Assembly (NCBI GenBank): GCA_946629205.1
Contig: CAMOXP010000083.1
Span: forward strand, 1 to 6,358
DNA from: an uncultured Bacillota bacterium
GTDB taxonomy: Bacteria; Bacillota; Clostridia; Peptostreptococcales; Anaerovoracaceae
DNA length: 6,358 bases
Reading direction: 5' to 3'
The notes beneath the pieces were generated by a model. The model did not search any database. It worked only from the letters and a program-made list of their open reading frames with translations, and was not told the origin of the DNA. A program made the translations under genes and the position numbers. This document shows, piece by piece, positions 1-4,815 of this stretch (the first letter of the stretch is position 1; the number at the start of each line of letters is the position of its first letter).

Positions 1-477
1 CTCACCCCGCAGAAGGTTTTGTTCATGCGGCGGAAGCTGCTGGCGCCATCGCCGCTCGCCGTCTTTAAACCCATCAACATCGCGGCTATCATTCTGATGC
101 TGCAGCAGTATATGCCGGTGGAGTATCTGGACGGAGGCAGTGACGATGAAGTCCGTGACTTTATTCTCACCAGAGCTGCAATCGGCGTTCCCGTCATCGC
201 CACCGGCAGAAACATTCCGTCCCTGCACGGCGCGGGACTGGCCGGCAAAGGAATCCACACGTTTGTGATCATCGGCATGAAAGACGAGCGGACTCTGATC
301 GTCATGGATTCTTCGTCATACAATGATCAGCGCGTCAAGTTCGTCGACATCGACGCAATGGTCGGCGGCATTCTGCGCAGCGGCGCGGAATACGGTCTGT
401 CGCGCCGCAAGCACTTCTTTACCCGCCTGGCCGGCGGCGGACTGGTCTCACCAGCGCAAAATCAGGAACGCCTGTGA
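1..477 (+). CDS. 3' end of a gene, possible C39-like cysteine peptidase domain (5' partial)
   Basis: The reading frame is open from the first base of the window to a TGA at 475-477, so the true start lies upstream; the TTG at 19 and ATG at 25 have no ribosome binding site and are probably internal. The visible part is about 158 residues. The stretch G-V-P-V-I-A-T followed by G-I-H-T-F-V-I-I-G and then a hydrophobic strand ending in M-D-S-S resembles the second half of papain-like C39/BtrH-type domains, where a His precedes a beta strand and an Asp follows about 15 residues later. Here the His codon is at 256-258 and the Asp codon at 307-309. The catalytic Cys would lie upstream of the window and cannot be checked. 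The gene runs tail to tail with the LysR gene, 4 bp apart. The frame being real is fairly sure; the family call is weak. Confidence 0.5.
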   Translation, partial: LTPQKVLFMRRKLLAPSPLAVFKPINIAAIILMLQQYMPVEYLDGGSDDEVRDFILTRAAIGVPVIATGRNIPSLHGAGLAGKGIHTFVIIGMKDERTLIVMDSSSYNDQRVKFVDIDAMVGGILRSGAEYGLSRRKHFFTRLAGGGLVSPAQNQERL

Positions 478-481
478 AGCA

Positions 482-1345
482 CTATGCAAACTGTTCCCGC
501 GCAAACTCCGCGAACCGTTTGGCTGCAGGCGACATTTCCTTTTTCTTCGGCAGCGCAATCCCGATCTCTACGGTTTGCTTCGGCGACAGCGGCAGATACC
601 GGACGCCTTCTTTGAATGATTCCCCGATGATGGCGTTTGTGCAAGTGACACCCAGACCTGCAGCAACCATCACATAGGCGGCGTAGTTATCTGACGTCGT
701 GTATTTGATGTGAGGCGCAACGCCGTTTTTCTCCAGCATCTGAGAGTTGTCCGTCTCTTTGCCGGGATACAGTTCTATGAAATCTTCTGCTGCAAAGGCT
801 TCCACAGGGAATTTTTTTCTCTTTGCCAAAGGATGCTTTTGCGGGAGGCATGCCAAAAGCTCATCTTTTCTCAATGGGATCCAGTCATACCTGCCCTGCC
901 GGCGGCTGATGATGCACAGGTCCGCCCGATGCTCTTCCATGGCGCTGACCAGCTCCGTGCTGGTCCCCTCGACGATCTGCACTGTGATTCCCGGGTAGCG
1001 CGCCCTGAATGCGGCGATCAGCCGGGCGAACCAGTCATAGTACGCGTAGTATGATGTTCCGATCCGGATCGTTCCCCGCGTCAGTCCTGCCAATTCGCCG
1101 GACAGCTGATTGTATCGCTCCGCCAATGCATGCATTTCCTGCATCAAAGGCAGAAGCTGCCGGCATTCTTCTGTGGGGACCACGCCGGTTCGGCTCCGCA
1201 CCAGAAGCGGAAACCCTGTTTCTTCCTCAAGTGCCGCCATCATCCTGCTGACTCCCGATGTCGTATATCCTAGTTTTTCTGCAGCCGCCGTGAGGCTTTT
1301 TTCTTCGATTGTACAAAGCAGCGCATTGATTCGTTCCGTATCCAT
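482..1345 (-). CDS. LysR-family transcriptional regulator
   Basis: A 287-residue DNA-binding regulator, normal length for the LysR family. An N-terminal winged helix-turn-helix lies at about residues 3-62, with the recognition region S-L-T-A-A-A-E-K-L-G-Y-T-T-S-G-V-S-R at 17-34. A linker helix covers about 63-88. The periplasmic-binding-protein-like effector domain starts at G-T-I-R-I-G-T (91-97) and runs to the end. The ATG at 1345 is chosen over an in-frame upstream ATG at 1420 because it follows AGAGG at a suitable distance, begins right at the HTH in the usual LysR way, and because the upstream choice would start inside the promoter. It is transcribed divergently from the EamA transporter, which is its most likely target. 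The effector is unknown; the pocket contains the aromatic run Y-Y-A-Y-Y-D-W at about 99-105. Confidence 0.93.
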   Translation of the reverse strand: MDTERINALLCTIEEKSLTAAAEKLGYTTSGVSRMMAALEEETGFPLLVRSRTGVVPTEECRQLLPLMQEMHALAERYNQLSGELAGLTRGTIRIGTSYYAYYDWFARLIAAFRARYPGITVQIVEGTSTELVSAMEEHRADLCIISRRQGRYDWIPLRKDELLACLPQKHPLAKRKKFPVEAFAAEDFIELYPGKETDNSQMLEKNGVAPHIKYTTSDNYAAYVMVAAGLGVTCTNAIIGESFKEGVRYLPLSPKQTVEIGIALPKKKEMSPAAKRFAEFAREQFA

Positions 1346-1396
1346 TCGTTTCCTCTTCCTTGACTGATTATCAATGATATCTTGATTTTCTTTCGT

Positions 1397-1425
1397 TTTA
1401 CTCAATGTTAAAACGCGCATACAAT
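1397..1425 (+). promoter_or_regulatory. Sigma-A type promoter of the EamA transporter
   Basis: A -35 box TTTACT (1397-1402, 4 of 6) is separated by 17 bp from a -10 box TACAAT (1420-1425, 5 of 6). Transcription should start near 1432, giving a leader of about 29 nt to the ATG at 1461. This argues against the in-frame ATGs at 1437 and 1440. The -10 box is half covered by the palindrome at 1421-1430. Confidence 0.6.
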
Positions 1426-1433
1426 ATTGTCAA
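1405..1433 (-). promoter_or_regulatory. Sigma-A type promoter of the LysR gene
   Basis: On the minus strand a perfect -35 box TTGACA (1433 to 1428) is followed after 17 bp by TAACAT (1410 to 1405, 4 of 6). Transcription should start near 1398, leaving about 53 nt of leader before the ATG at 1345. The promoter overlaps the transporter promoter almost completely, so the two probably compete for RNA polymerase. Confidence 0.6.
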
Positions 1434-1460
1434 GAAATGATGAAAGTGAAGGTATCACCA

Positions 1461-2378
1461 ATGCTGCACATCACCGATCAGAACCTTACAATCAGCTTTC
1501 GAACAGGGTGCCTGCTCATGGCCGCCTTGAGCATCGCCCGCGGCTCCTCCTTCCTGTTTTCAAAGCACCTCCTGGGAAGCTTGGAACCCCTGAACCTTCT
1601 GGGGACCCGCTTCCTGCTGGCGTTTCTCATTCTCTTCGTGCTGTTCTCACGCAAAGTCATCGCAGACATCCGTAAAGATCCGCACGTGATCCATGCGTCC
1701 CTGCTTTTGGGCGGGGTATACTTTCTGTGCATGGCTGCTGAACTGATCGGTCTGCAGTACACGACCGCTTCCACCTGCTCGTTTCTGGAAAACAGCGCCA
1801 TCGTTATTGTCCCGATCATGGAAGCGTTCCTGCTGCGCAGATTCCCGAAACCGGTGATCATCGCAAGCACAGTCATTACATTCATTGGAATCGGTCTGAT
1901 CGTACTCCGCGGATCTGCAGGCGGGACTGCGGCCGGAGGCAGTCTCTTCTTCGGAAGCCTTGGCCTGGGTGAGATTCTCTGCATGGTCGCTGCCCTGCTG
2001 TACGCGGCCGCCATCATTATCACAGACCGCATCTCAAAAAAATATGACCCGCTGACACTCGGCATTCTGTATGTCGGGTTCATGGGTCTTTTGGGTCTGG
2101 CAGCATCATTTATTTTTGAAACGCCGCACCTTCCGCAGAGCGGATCCGAATGGATCATGCTCCTGGCGCTGGCGGTCCTGTGCACTGCATTCGGGTTCAC
2201 GATACAGCCGGTGGCGCAGAAACCGCTCTCTTCCGAAAGCGCCGGGATCATCTGCGCGCTCAATCCGCTCAGCACTGCCGTTCTCGGTTGGATCCTGATG
2301 GGAGATGCCTTGGGCGTCTCCAGCGTGATCGGAGCGGTCCTCATCCTGGCGGGCATCATACTTCCAAACTTATTATAG
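1461..2378 (+). CDS. EamA/DMT-family inner-membrane transporter
   Basis: A 305-residue, strongly hydrophobic protein with about ten membrane helices in two homologous five-helix halves (about 13-145 and 165-303), the layout of the drug/metabolite transporter superfamily. Family marks include the helix-2 motif around L-N-L-L-G-T-R (44-50) and the late N-P-L-S-T-A-V-L-G-W-I-L-M-G-D (268-282), which matches the usual P-x-x-A-x-L-x-G-x-x-x-L-G-E region. Members export amino acids, metabolites or drugs; the substrate cannot be read from sequence. The ATG at 1461 is chosen because GAAGG lies 8 nt upstream and the promoter start falls near 1432; ATGs at 1437 and 1440 lack a ribosome binding site. 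It is divergent from a LysR regulator, typical of an inducible exporter. Its last 6 bp overlap the end of the gene on the opposite strand. Confidence 0.92.
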   Translation: MLHITDQNLTISFRTGCLLMAALSIARGSSFLFSKHLLGSLEPLNLLGTRFLLAFLILFVLFSRKVIADIRKDPHVIHASLLLGGVYFLCMAAELIGLQYTTASTCSFLENSAIVIVPIMEAFLLRRFPKPVIIASTVITFIGIGLIVLRGSAGGTAAGGSLFFGSLGLGEILCMVAALLYAAAIIITDRISKKYDPLTLGILYVGFMGLLGLAASFIFETPHLPQSGSEWIMLLALAVLCTAFGFTIQPVAQKPLSSESAGIICALNPLSTAVLGWILMGDALGVSSVIGAVLILAGIILPNLL

Positions 2379-3230
2379 CGACTTCAAGCCTTCTGGTCTT
2401 GGTGTGTACCCCTTGTTGATCACGATCTGACCATTGTTGACCGGCTTCATCATGGAATCCTCTTTGGGCATTTTGAAGTTTGTTTTCAACCGCAGGAAGT
2501 CCTGCAGCCAGACCGCCAGCCAAATCAGCATTCTCTTAAAACGCTTGAACCTTTTCTTCTTTTGAGGGGGCTCCCCTCCTACATCTGTTACGCCGTTGAC
2601 ATATCGGTCGGCGCCGGCCTGAACCATCTTTGTCTGATAGATGGTAAAGCCTTCCGGAAATGCTTTTGCTGCAAGATAGTAAGCCAGCTGTTTTGTGCCG
2701 TAATTGGTCAATTGCTCGTAGCCGTGTTTATTGTAGTAACAGGACGCCTTACCACGGCTGGAATGAACTGTGATCGAACGAAATCCGACTTCAACAGATC
2801 GCGTCTGAGTCGGCGATAAGGCGCTGAGCATATATTCCACAAATGGATTGTCGAACCGATTATTGATAAACTCGATTTCCTCTTCATTCGGGGTCCAATG
2901 CAATCTCTCTTCCGATAATCTCTCTGCCTCATCCCACCGGAACATCGCTTTGAAAAAGAAGAAAACACAGAGAATCAGCAAAGCAATGAATGCTCCGGAA
3001 TATATGATGATTTCATGTGTCAGAATATCATCTGAAGCCAAATCCCCTTTCACCTTGCTCATCTTCGCAATCGTCTTCAGGATACTCCCGAGCAAATTGC
3101 CTGCTCCTGTTACGCTTCCGATTCCGAGGAGCATATAAATCGTGCTTCTGATGTTGCATTTTTTGATTTTCTTTATTATTTTCTGATCTTCACTTTCGTG
3201 ATAGTTTTCCCAATCCTGTTCCGTTTTCAT
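2373..3230 (-). CDS. Membrane protein of unknown function
   Basis: A 285-residue protein that I do not recognise. It begins with a charged, Lys-rich cytoplasmic stretch (1-28), then a membrane segment at about 30-51 rich in Gly, a polar loop, and a second clear membrane segment at about 74-97 that includes a run of four Phe. A soluble region (98-223) follows, with many charged and aromatic residues. A very basic patch, K-K-K-R-F-K-R-F-K-R (224-233), leads into a short aromatic hydrophobic segment (234-246) that may lie on the membrane surface. Both ends are probably cytoplasmic. The ATG at 3230 is the first in the frame; the ribosome binding site is weak (AAAGAG close to the start). The 3' end overlaps the EamA gene by 6 bp. 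It has its own -10 box upstream and appears monocistronic. Confidence 0.8.
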   Translation of the reverse strand: MKTEQDWENYHESEDQKIIKKIKKCNIRSTIYMLLGIGSVTGAGNLLGSILKTIAKMSKVKGDLASDDILTHEIIIYSGAFIALLILCVFFFFKAMFRWDEAERLSEERLHWTPNEEEIEFINNRFDNPFVEYMLSALSPTQTRSVEVGFRSITVHSSRGKASCYYNKHGYEQLTNYGTKQLAYYLAAKAFPEGFTIYQTKMVQAGADRYVNGVTDVGGEPPQKKKRFKRFKRMLIWLAVWLQDFLRLKTNFKMPKEDSMMKPVNNGQIVINKGYTPRPEGLKSL

Positions 3231-3277
3231 TTCTCTTTCGTGAATTCTTCCCCTCTGGTTTAATGCTTTACGTTGCT

Positions 3278-3283
3278 ATTATA
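3278..3283 (-). promoter_or_regulatory. -10 box of the 2373-3230 membrane-protein gene
   Basis: The minus strand reads TATAAT, a perfect -10 hexamer, giving a start near 3271 and a leader of about 40 nt. No good -35 box lies at 16-18 bp; TTGATG sits at a 20-bp spacing (3309 to 3304). Confidence 0.45.
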
Positions 3284-3326
3284 TCCTAAATATTTTCCGG
3301 ATGCATCAATCATCTTCCATGACCAA

Positions 3327-3344
3327 TATCCCCCCATGGGGCTT
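3327..3344. promoter_or_regulatory. Operator-like GC-tract element, copy 1
   Basis: The sequence is TATCCCCCCATGGGGCTT. It has a dyad CCCC-N4-GGGG core and matches copy 2 at 4330-4347 at 16 of 18 positions, the two differences being the two central bases. The form resembles operators of CsoR/FrmR-family repressors, which use C-tract/G-tract dyads flanked by A/T. It precedes the two-gene membrane unit. A DNA-binding role is inferred. Confidence 0.5.
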
Positions 3345-3372
3345 GTGCCGATGAAAAACACACGTTACTATA
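3343..3372 (+). promoter_or_regulatory. Candidate promoter of the small membrane-protein pair
   Basis: TTGTGC (3343-3348) and TACTAT (3367-3372) are 18 bp apart, each a partial match to sigma-A boxes. The -35 box would overlap the end of the operator-like element, so a bound repressor would block it. A rival is TTTACG (3267-3272) with TATTTT (3291-3296), which would put the element just downstream of the start. Confidence 0.3.
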
Positions 3373-3379
3373 CAGTCAG

Positions 3380-3398
3380 TGATTTCATGAAGAAATCA
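3380..3398. repeat. Inverted repeat in the leader of the membrane-protein pair
   Basis: TGATTTC (3380-3386) and GAAATCA (3392-3398) are perfect complements around a 5-nt loop. It could be an RNA hairpin or a protein-binding site. No U-run follows, so it is not a standard terminator. Confidence 0.4.
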
Positions 3399-3457
3399 TA
3401 GTTCAGAAGAACGTACAGCAAAATCAACGAATCCAGATAACTATTGTTTTAATGTGA

Positions 3458-3504
3458 ACCACGAAGGCTCCGCTGCGAAATGAATTCCGCGCGTGCGTCG
3501 TGGT
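3458..3504. repeat. Long-range inverted repeat before the ribosome binding site
   Basis: ACCACGA (3458-3464) and TCGTGGT (3498-3504) are perfect 7-bp complements with a 33-nt interior that is itself GC-rich. The right arm ends 10 nt before the ribosome binding site, so the fold could affect translation. It could also be chance. Confidence 0.3.
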
Positions 3505-3514
3505 CATTTTATTA

Positions 3515-3522
3515 TAAGGAGG
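3515..3522 (+). promoter_or_regulatory. Ribosome binding site fixing the start at 3532
   Basis: TAAGGAGG, a near-perfect anti-16S match, lies 9 nt before the ATG. It decides between the starts at 3493 and 3532. Confidence 0.85.
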
Positions 3523-3531
3523 TTTTTTATT

Positions 3532-3951
3532 ATGGCGTGCTTTTTAGTACCAACAGCAGAAGCAATCGTTACAACAGTCATCGCAAAGACTGCAAAAGAA
3601 GAGAAGAAAGACTACACACACATCGACGCTGAAACAGGCGAAGCGGTTTCCGAAAAGCCAGCGAAGATGTCATTTGTAAGAAAACTCAAATGGCTTTCGA
3701 ACATGCTTTGGGGCGGCGCAGTACTGCTCTGTTTCGAGCATCTGTGGCATGGAGAAGTCGTTCCGTTTCCGCCTTTCCTGACAGCGGCATCGGACCCGGC
3801 TGACACAGCGGTCATGCTGCATGAAATGTCGACCGTAGGCGTATGCATGGCTGCCCTGATCACAGCCGTATGGGTAGGAATGGTGATCGTTTCAAGTGTG
3901 ATCGAGAACAGAGAAGAGAAGGAAGCCCCTGTTGCTTCACAGGAGGTGTAG
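3532..3951 (+). CDS. Small membrane protein with EHxxHxE motif (first of a pair)
   Basis: A 139-residue protein. A hydrophobic N-terminal segment (about 2-18, beginning M-A-C-F-L-V-P) is followed by a charged linker (19-47), a second membrane segment at about 57-70, a short loop, and a third at about 102-124 before a charged tail. The end of the second segment carries F-E-H-L-W-H-G-E (68-75) and the next segment is preceded by H-E (97-98); with Cys 3, 67 and 105 these could bind a metal. The ATG at 3532 is chosen because TAAGGAGG lies 9 nt upstream; an in-frame start at 3493 has none. The stop is 1 bp before the next ATG, so the two are co-translated. I recognise the type as conserved in Firmicutes but know of no assigned function. 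Confidence 0.85.
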   Translation: MACFLVPTAEAIVTTVIAKTAKEEKKDYTHIDAETGEAVSEKPAKMSFVRKLKWLSNMLWGGAVLLCFEHLWHGEVVPFPPFLTAASDPADTAVMLHEMSTVGVCMAALITAVWVGMVIVSSVIENREEKEAPVASQEV

Positions 3952-3952
3952 A

Positions 3953-4264
3953 ATGACATTACTGATTACGATTTTTGCAGCAGTCGTCGCTACACTGGTA
4001 TGGTATACGAAGCCGGCCCTGCGCGATCTGAAAGTCGGCGTTCTGTGCTGGATGTTCTGGGGCGCTTCCCTGATGTGGATGATCGATGCCGTATTCGAAT
4101 TCTCGGAACTGGGAGCAGATTATTTCGCTCCTGCCGGCGCAGATATGATCAACGACGGCTTCCTTGGTTTTGCAGTCGTTGCTCTGGCACTCGTGATCTG
4201 GACTGTCATCGTACTGGTATCGGATCCCAGAGGAACGGTAAAAGCAGCAATAACAAAGAGATAA
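3953..4264 (+). CDS. Small three-helix membrane protein (second of a pair)
   Basis: A 103-residue protein with three predicted membrane helices at about 1-18, 27-47 and 68-90. The loop between helices 2 and 3 is acidic (D45, E49, E52, D56, D64, D68), and the third helix is followed by a basic tail. The ATG at 3953 has AGGAGG (3941-3946), within the end of the preceding gene, at ideal spacing. Only one base lies between the two genes, so they form one operon and their products probably act together, perhaps as a membrane complex. The helix-2 region L-C-W-M-F-W-G-A-S-L-M-W-M-I-D is rich in Trp and Met. I associate this protein with the preceding one as a conserved pair in Firmicutes; no function is known to me. 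Confidence 0.87.
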   Translation: MTLLITIFAAVVATLVWYTKPALRDLKVGVLCWMFWGASLMWMIDAVFEFSELGADYFAPAGADMINDGFLGFAVVALALVIWTVIVLVSDPRGTVKAAITKR

Positions 4265-4287
4265 TTGATTCTCTGATTTCATTTTCA

Positions 4288-4330
4288 TGATCCCATCGAT
4301 TCGTTGTGCCCGTCGATGGGATCAGTTTTT
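4288..4330 (+). terminator. Rho-independent terminator of the membrane-protein pair
   Basis: A perfect 12-bp stem, TGATCCCATCGA (4288-4299) with TCGATGGGATCA (4313-4324), a 13-nt loop, then G followed by five T. It lies 23 bp after the stop of the second gene. Its T-run touches copy 2 of the operator-like element. Confidence 0.9.
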
Positions 4331-4347
4331 ATCCCCCTGTGGGGCTT
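4330..4347. promoter_or_regulatory. Operator-like GC-tract element, copy 2
   Basis: The sequence is TATCCCCCTGTGGGGCTT, matching copy 1 at 3327-3344 at 16 of 18 positions. It lies 52 bp before the ATG of the DUF3842 gene, in the promoter zone. A -10-like TATGAT follows at 4364-4369, and the -35 position 17 bp upstream of it falls inside this element, so repressor binding would block transcription. Recognition by a CsoR/FrmR-type repressor is an inference from shape. Confidence 0.5.
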
Positions 4348-4363
4348 AAAGCGTCTTTGGAAT

Positions 4364-4369
4364 TATGAT
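4364..4369 (+). promoter_or_regulatory. Candidate -10 box of the DUF3842 gene
   Basis: TATGAT matches the sigma-A -10 box at 5 of 6 positions and would give a start near 4376. No good -35 hexamer is present; that position is occupied by the G-tract of the operator-like element, so an activator or distorted-promoter mechanism is also possible. An alternative pair is TTTGGA (4356-4361) and TAAGAT (4379-4384). Confidence 0.35.
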
Positions 4370-4399
4370 ACGCTTTATTAAGATGATAAGGTGAAAAGA

Positions 4400-4810
4400 A
4401 TGAACATTTTGGTGATCGACGCACAGGGCGGCGGCATTGGAAAACAGCTTGTCGCAAGAATCAAAAGAGAATATCCAACGGAAACTGTGACTGCAGTCGG
4501 AACGAACAGCATCGCGACTGCCGCCATGATCAAGGCCGGCGCAGATCAGGGTGCCACCGGTGAAAATTCCGTTGTTGTAGCCTGCCGGACTGCAGATGTC
4601 ATTATCGGGCCTGTCGGCATTGTCATTGCAGATGCCATGCTTGGCGAAATCACCGGGACCATCGCGCATTCCGTTGCGCAAGCAAAGGCAACGCGAATCC
4701 TCATCCCATTCAACATGTGTGATACCTTGATTGCAGGAGTTACGGTAACCGGCACCGGCGCTCTGCTGGATGCGGCCATACAAGCGCTGCGTTCTGTTAT
4801 CGATAAATAA
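4400..4810 (+). CDS. DUF3842-type protein
   Basis: A 136-residue soluble protein. It opens with M-N-I-L-V-I-D-A-Q-G-G-G-I-G-K-Q-L (1-17), a beta strand and Gly-rich loop like those of nucleotide-binding folds. T-A-V-G-T-N-S-I-A-T (31-40), A-T-G-E-N-S-V-V-V (52-60), D-V-I-I-G-P-V-G-I-V-I-A-D (66-78) and L-I-P-F-N-M-C-D (101-108) complete a pattern I recognise as the DUF3842 family, whose role is unknown. The length is normal. The ATG at 4400 is chosen because AAGGTG (4388-4393) lies 6 nt upstream; the in-frame GTG at 4391 is part of that ribosome binding site. It has its own operator-like element shared with the membrane pair, implying co-regulation. It ends 5 bp from the end of the convergent gene. 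Confidence 0.88.
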   Translation: MNILVIDAQGGGIGKQLVARIKREYPTETVTAVGTNSIATAAMIKAGADQGATGENSVVVACRTADVIIGPVGIVIADAMLGEITGTIAHSVAQAKATRILIPFNMCDTLIAGVTVTGTGALLDAAIQALRSVIDK

Positions 4811-4815
4811 TAATT

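Larger units (their letters stand above)
1346..1460. promoter_or_regulatory. Divergent intergenic control region between the LysR gene and the EamA transporter
   Basis: This 115-bp spacer holds both promoters and two small palindromes. One palindrome, ACAATATTGT at 1421-1430, sits inside a T-N11-A frame (T1420, A1432), the classical LysR-box form. The other, TATCA-A-TGATA at 1369-1379, lies in the LysR leader and could serve autoregulation. Binding by the neighbouring LysR protein is inferred from position and symmetry. Confidence 0.6.
3231..3531. other. Non-coding intergenic region with operator-like site and structured leader
   Basis: About 300 bp with no credible gene. It contains the minus-strand promoter of the preceding gene near its left end, the GC-tract operator-like element at 3327-3344, an inverted repeat at 3380-3398, a longer-range inverted repeat at 3458-3504, and the strong ribosome binding site at 3515-3522. 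If transcription of the membrane pair begins near the operator-like element, its untranslated leader is about 150 nt or more, unusually long for the genes in this window. Confidence 0.6.

Noticed and set aside
1478..2359. Long open frame on the minus strand opposite the EamA gene (293 codons)
   Set aside because: It mirrors the transporter codons, is rich in Arg, Pro and Ser, has no start signal, and resembles no family; the plus-strand reading is clearly the gene.
2564..2578. Perfect GAGGGG-GCT-CCCCTC palindrome, possibly a terminator for the EamA gene or another operator copy
   Set aside because: It lies within the coding frame of the membrane protein, no T-run follows it on the plus strand, and its G-then-C order is opposite to that of the 18-bp elements.
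3319..3354. Eleven-codon open frame (M-T-N-I-P-P-W-G-L-C-R) across operator-like copy 1, as a possible leader peptide
   Set aside because: There is no ribosome binding site, and the coding of the palindrome explains the sequence equally well; too short to support.
3493..3531. Upstream extension of the first small membrane protein
   Set aside because: It lacks a ribosome binding site and would place the strong TAAGGAGG inside the coding region.
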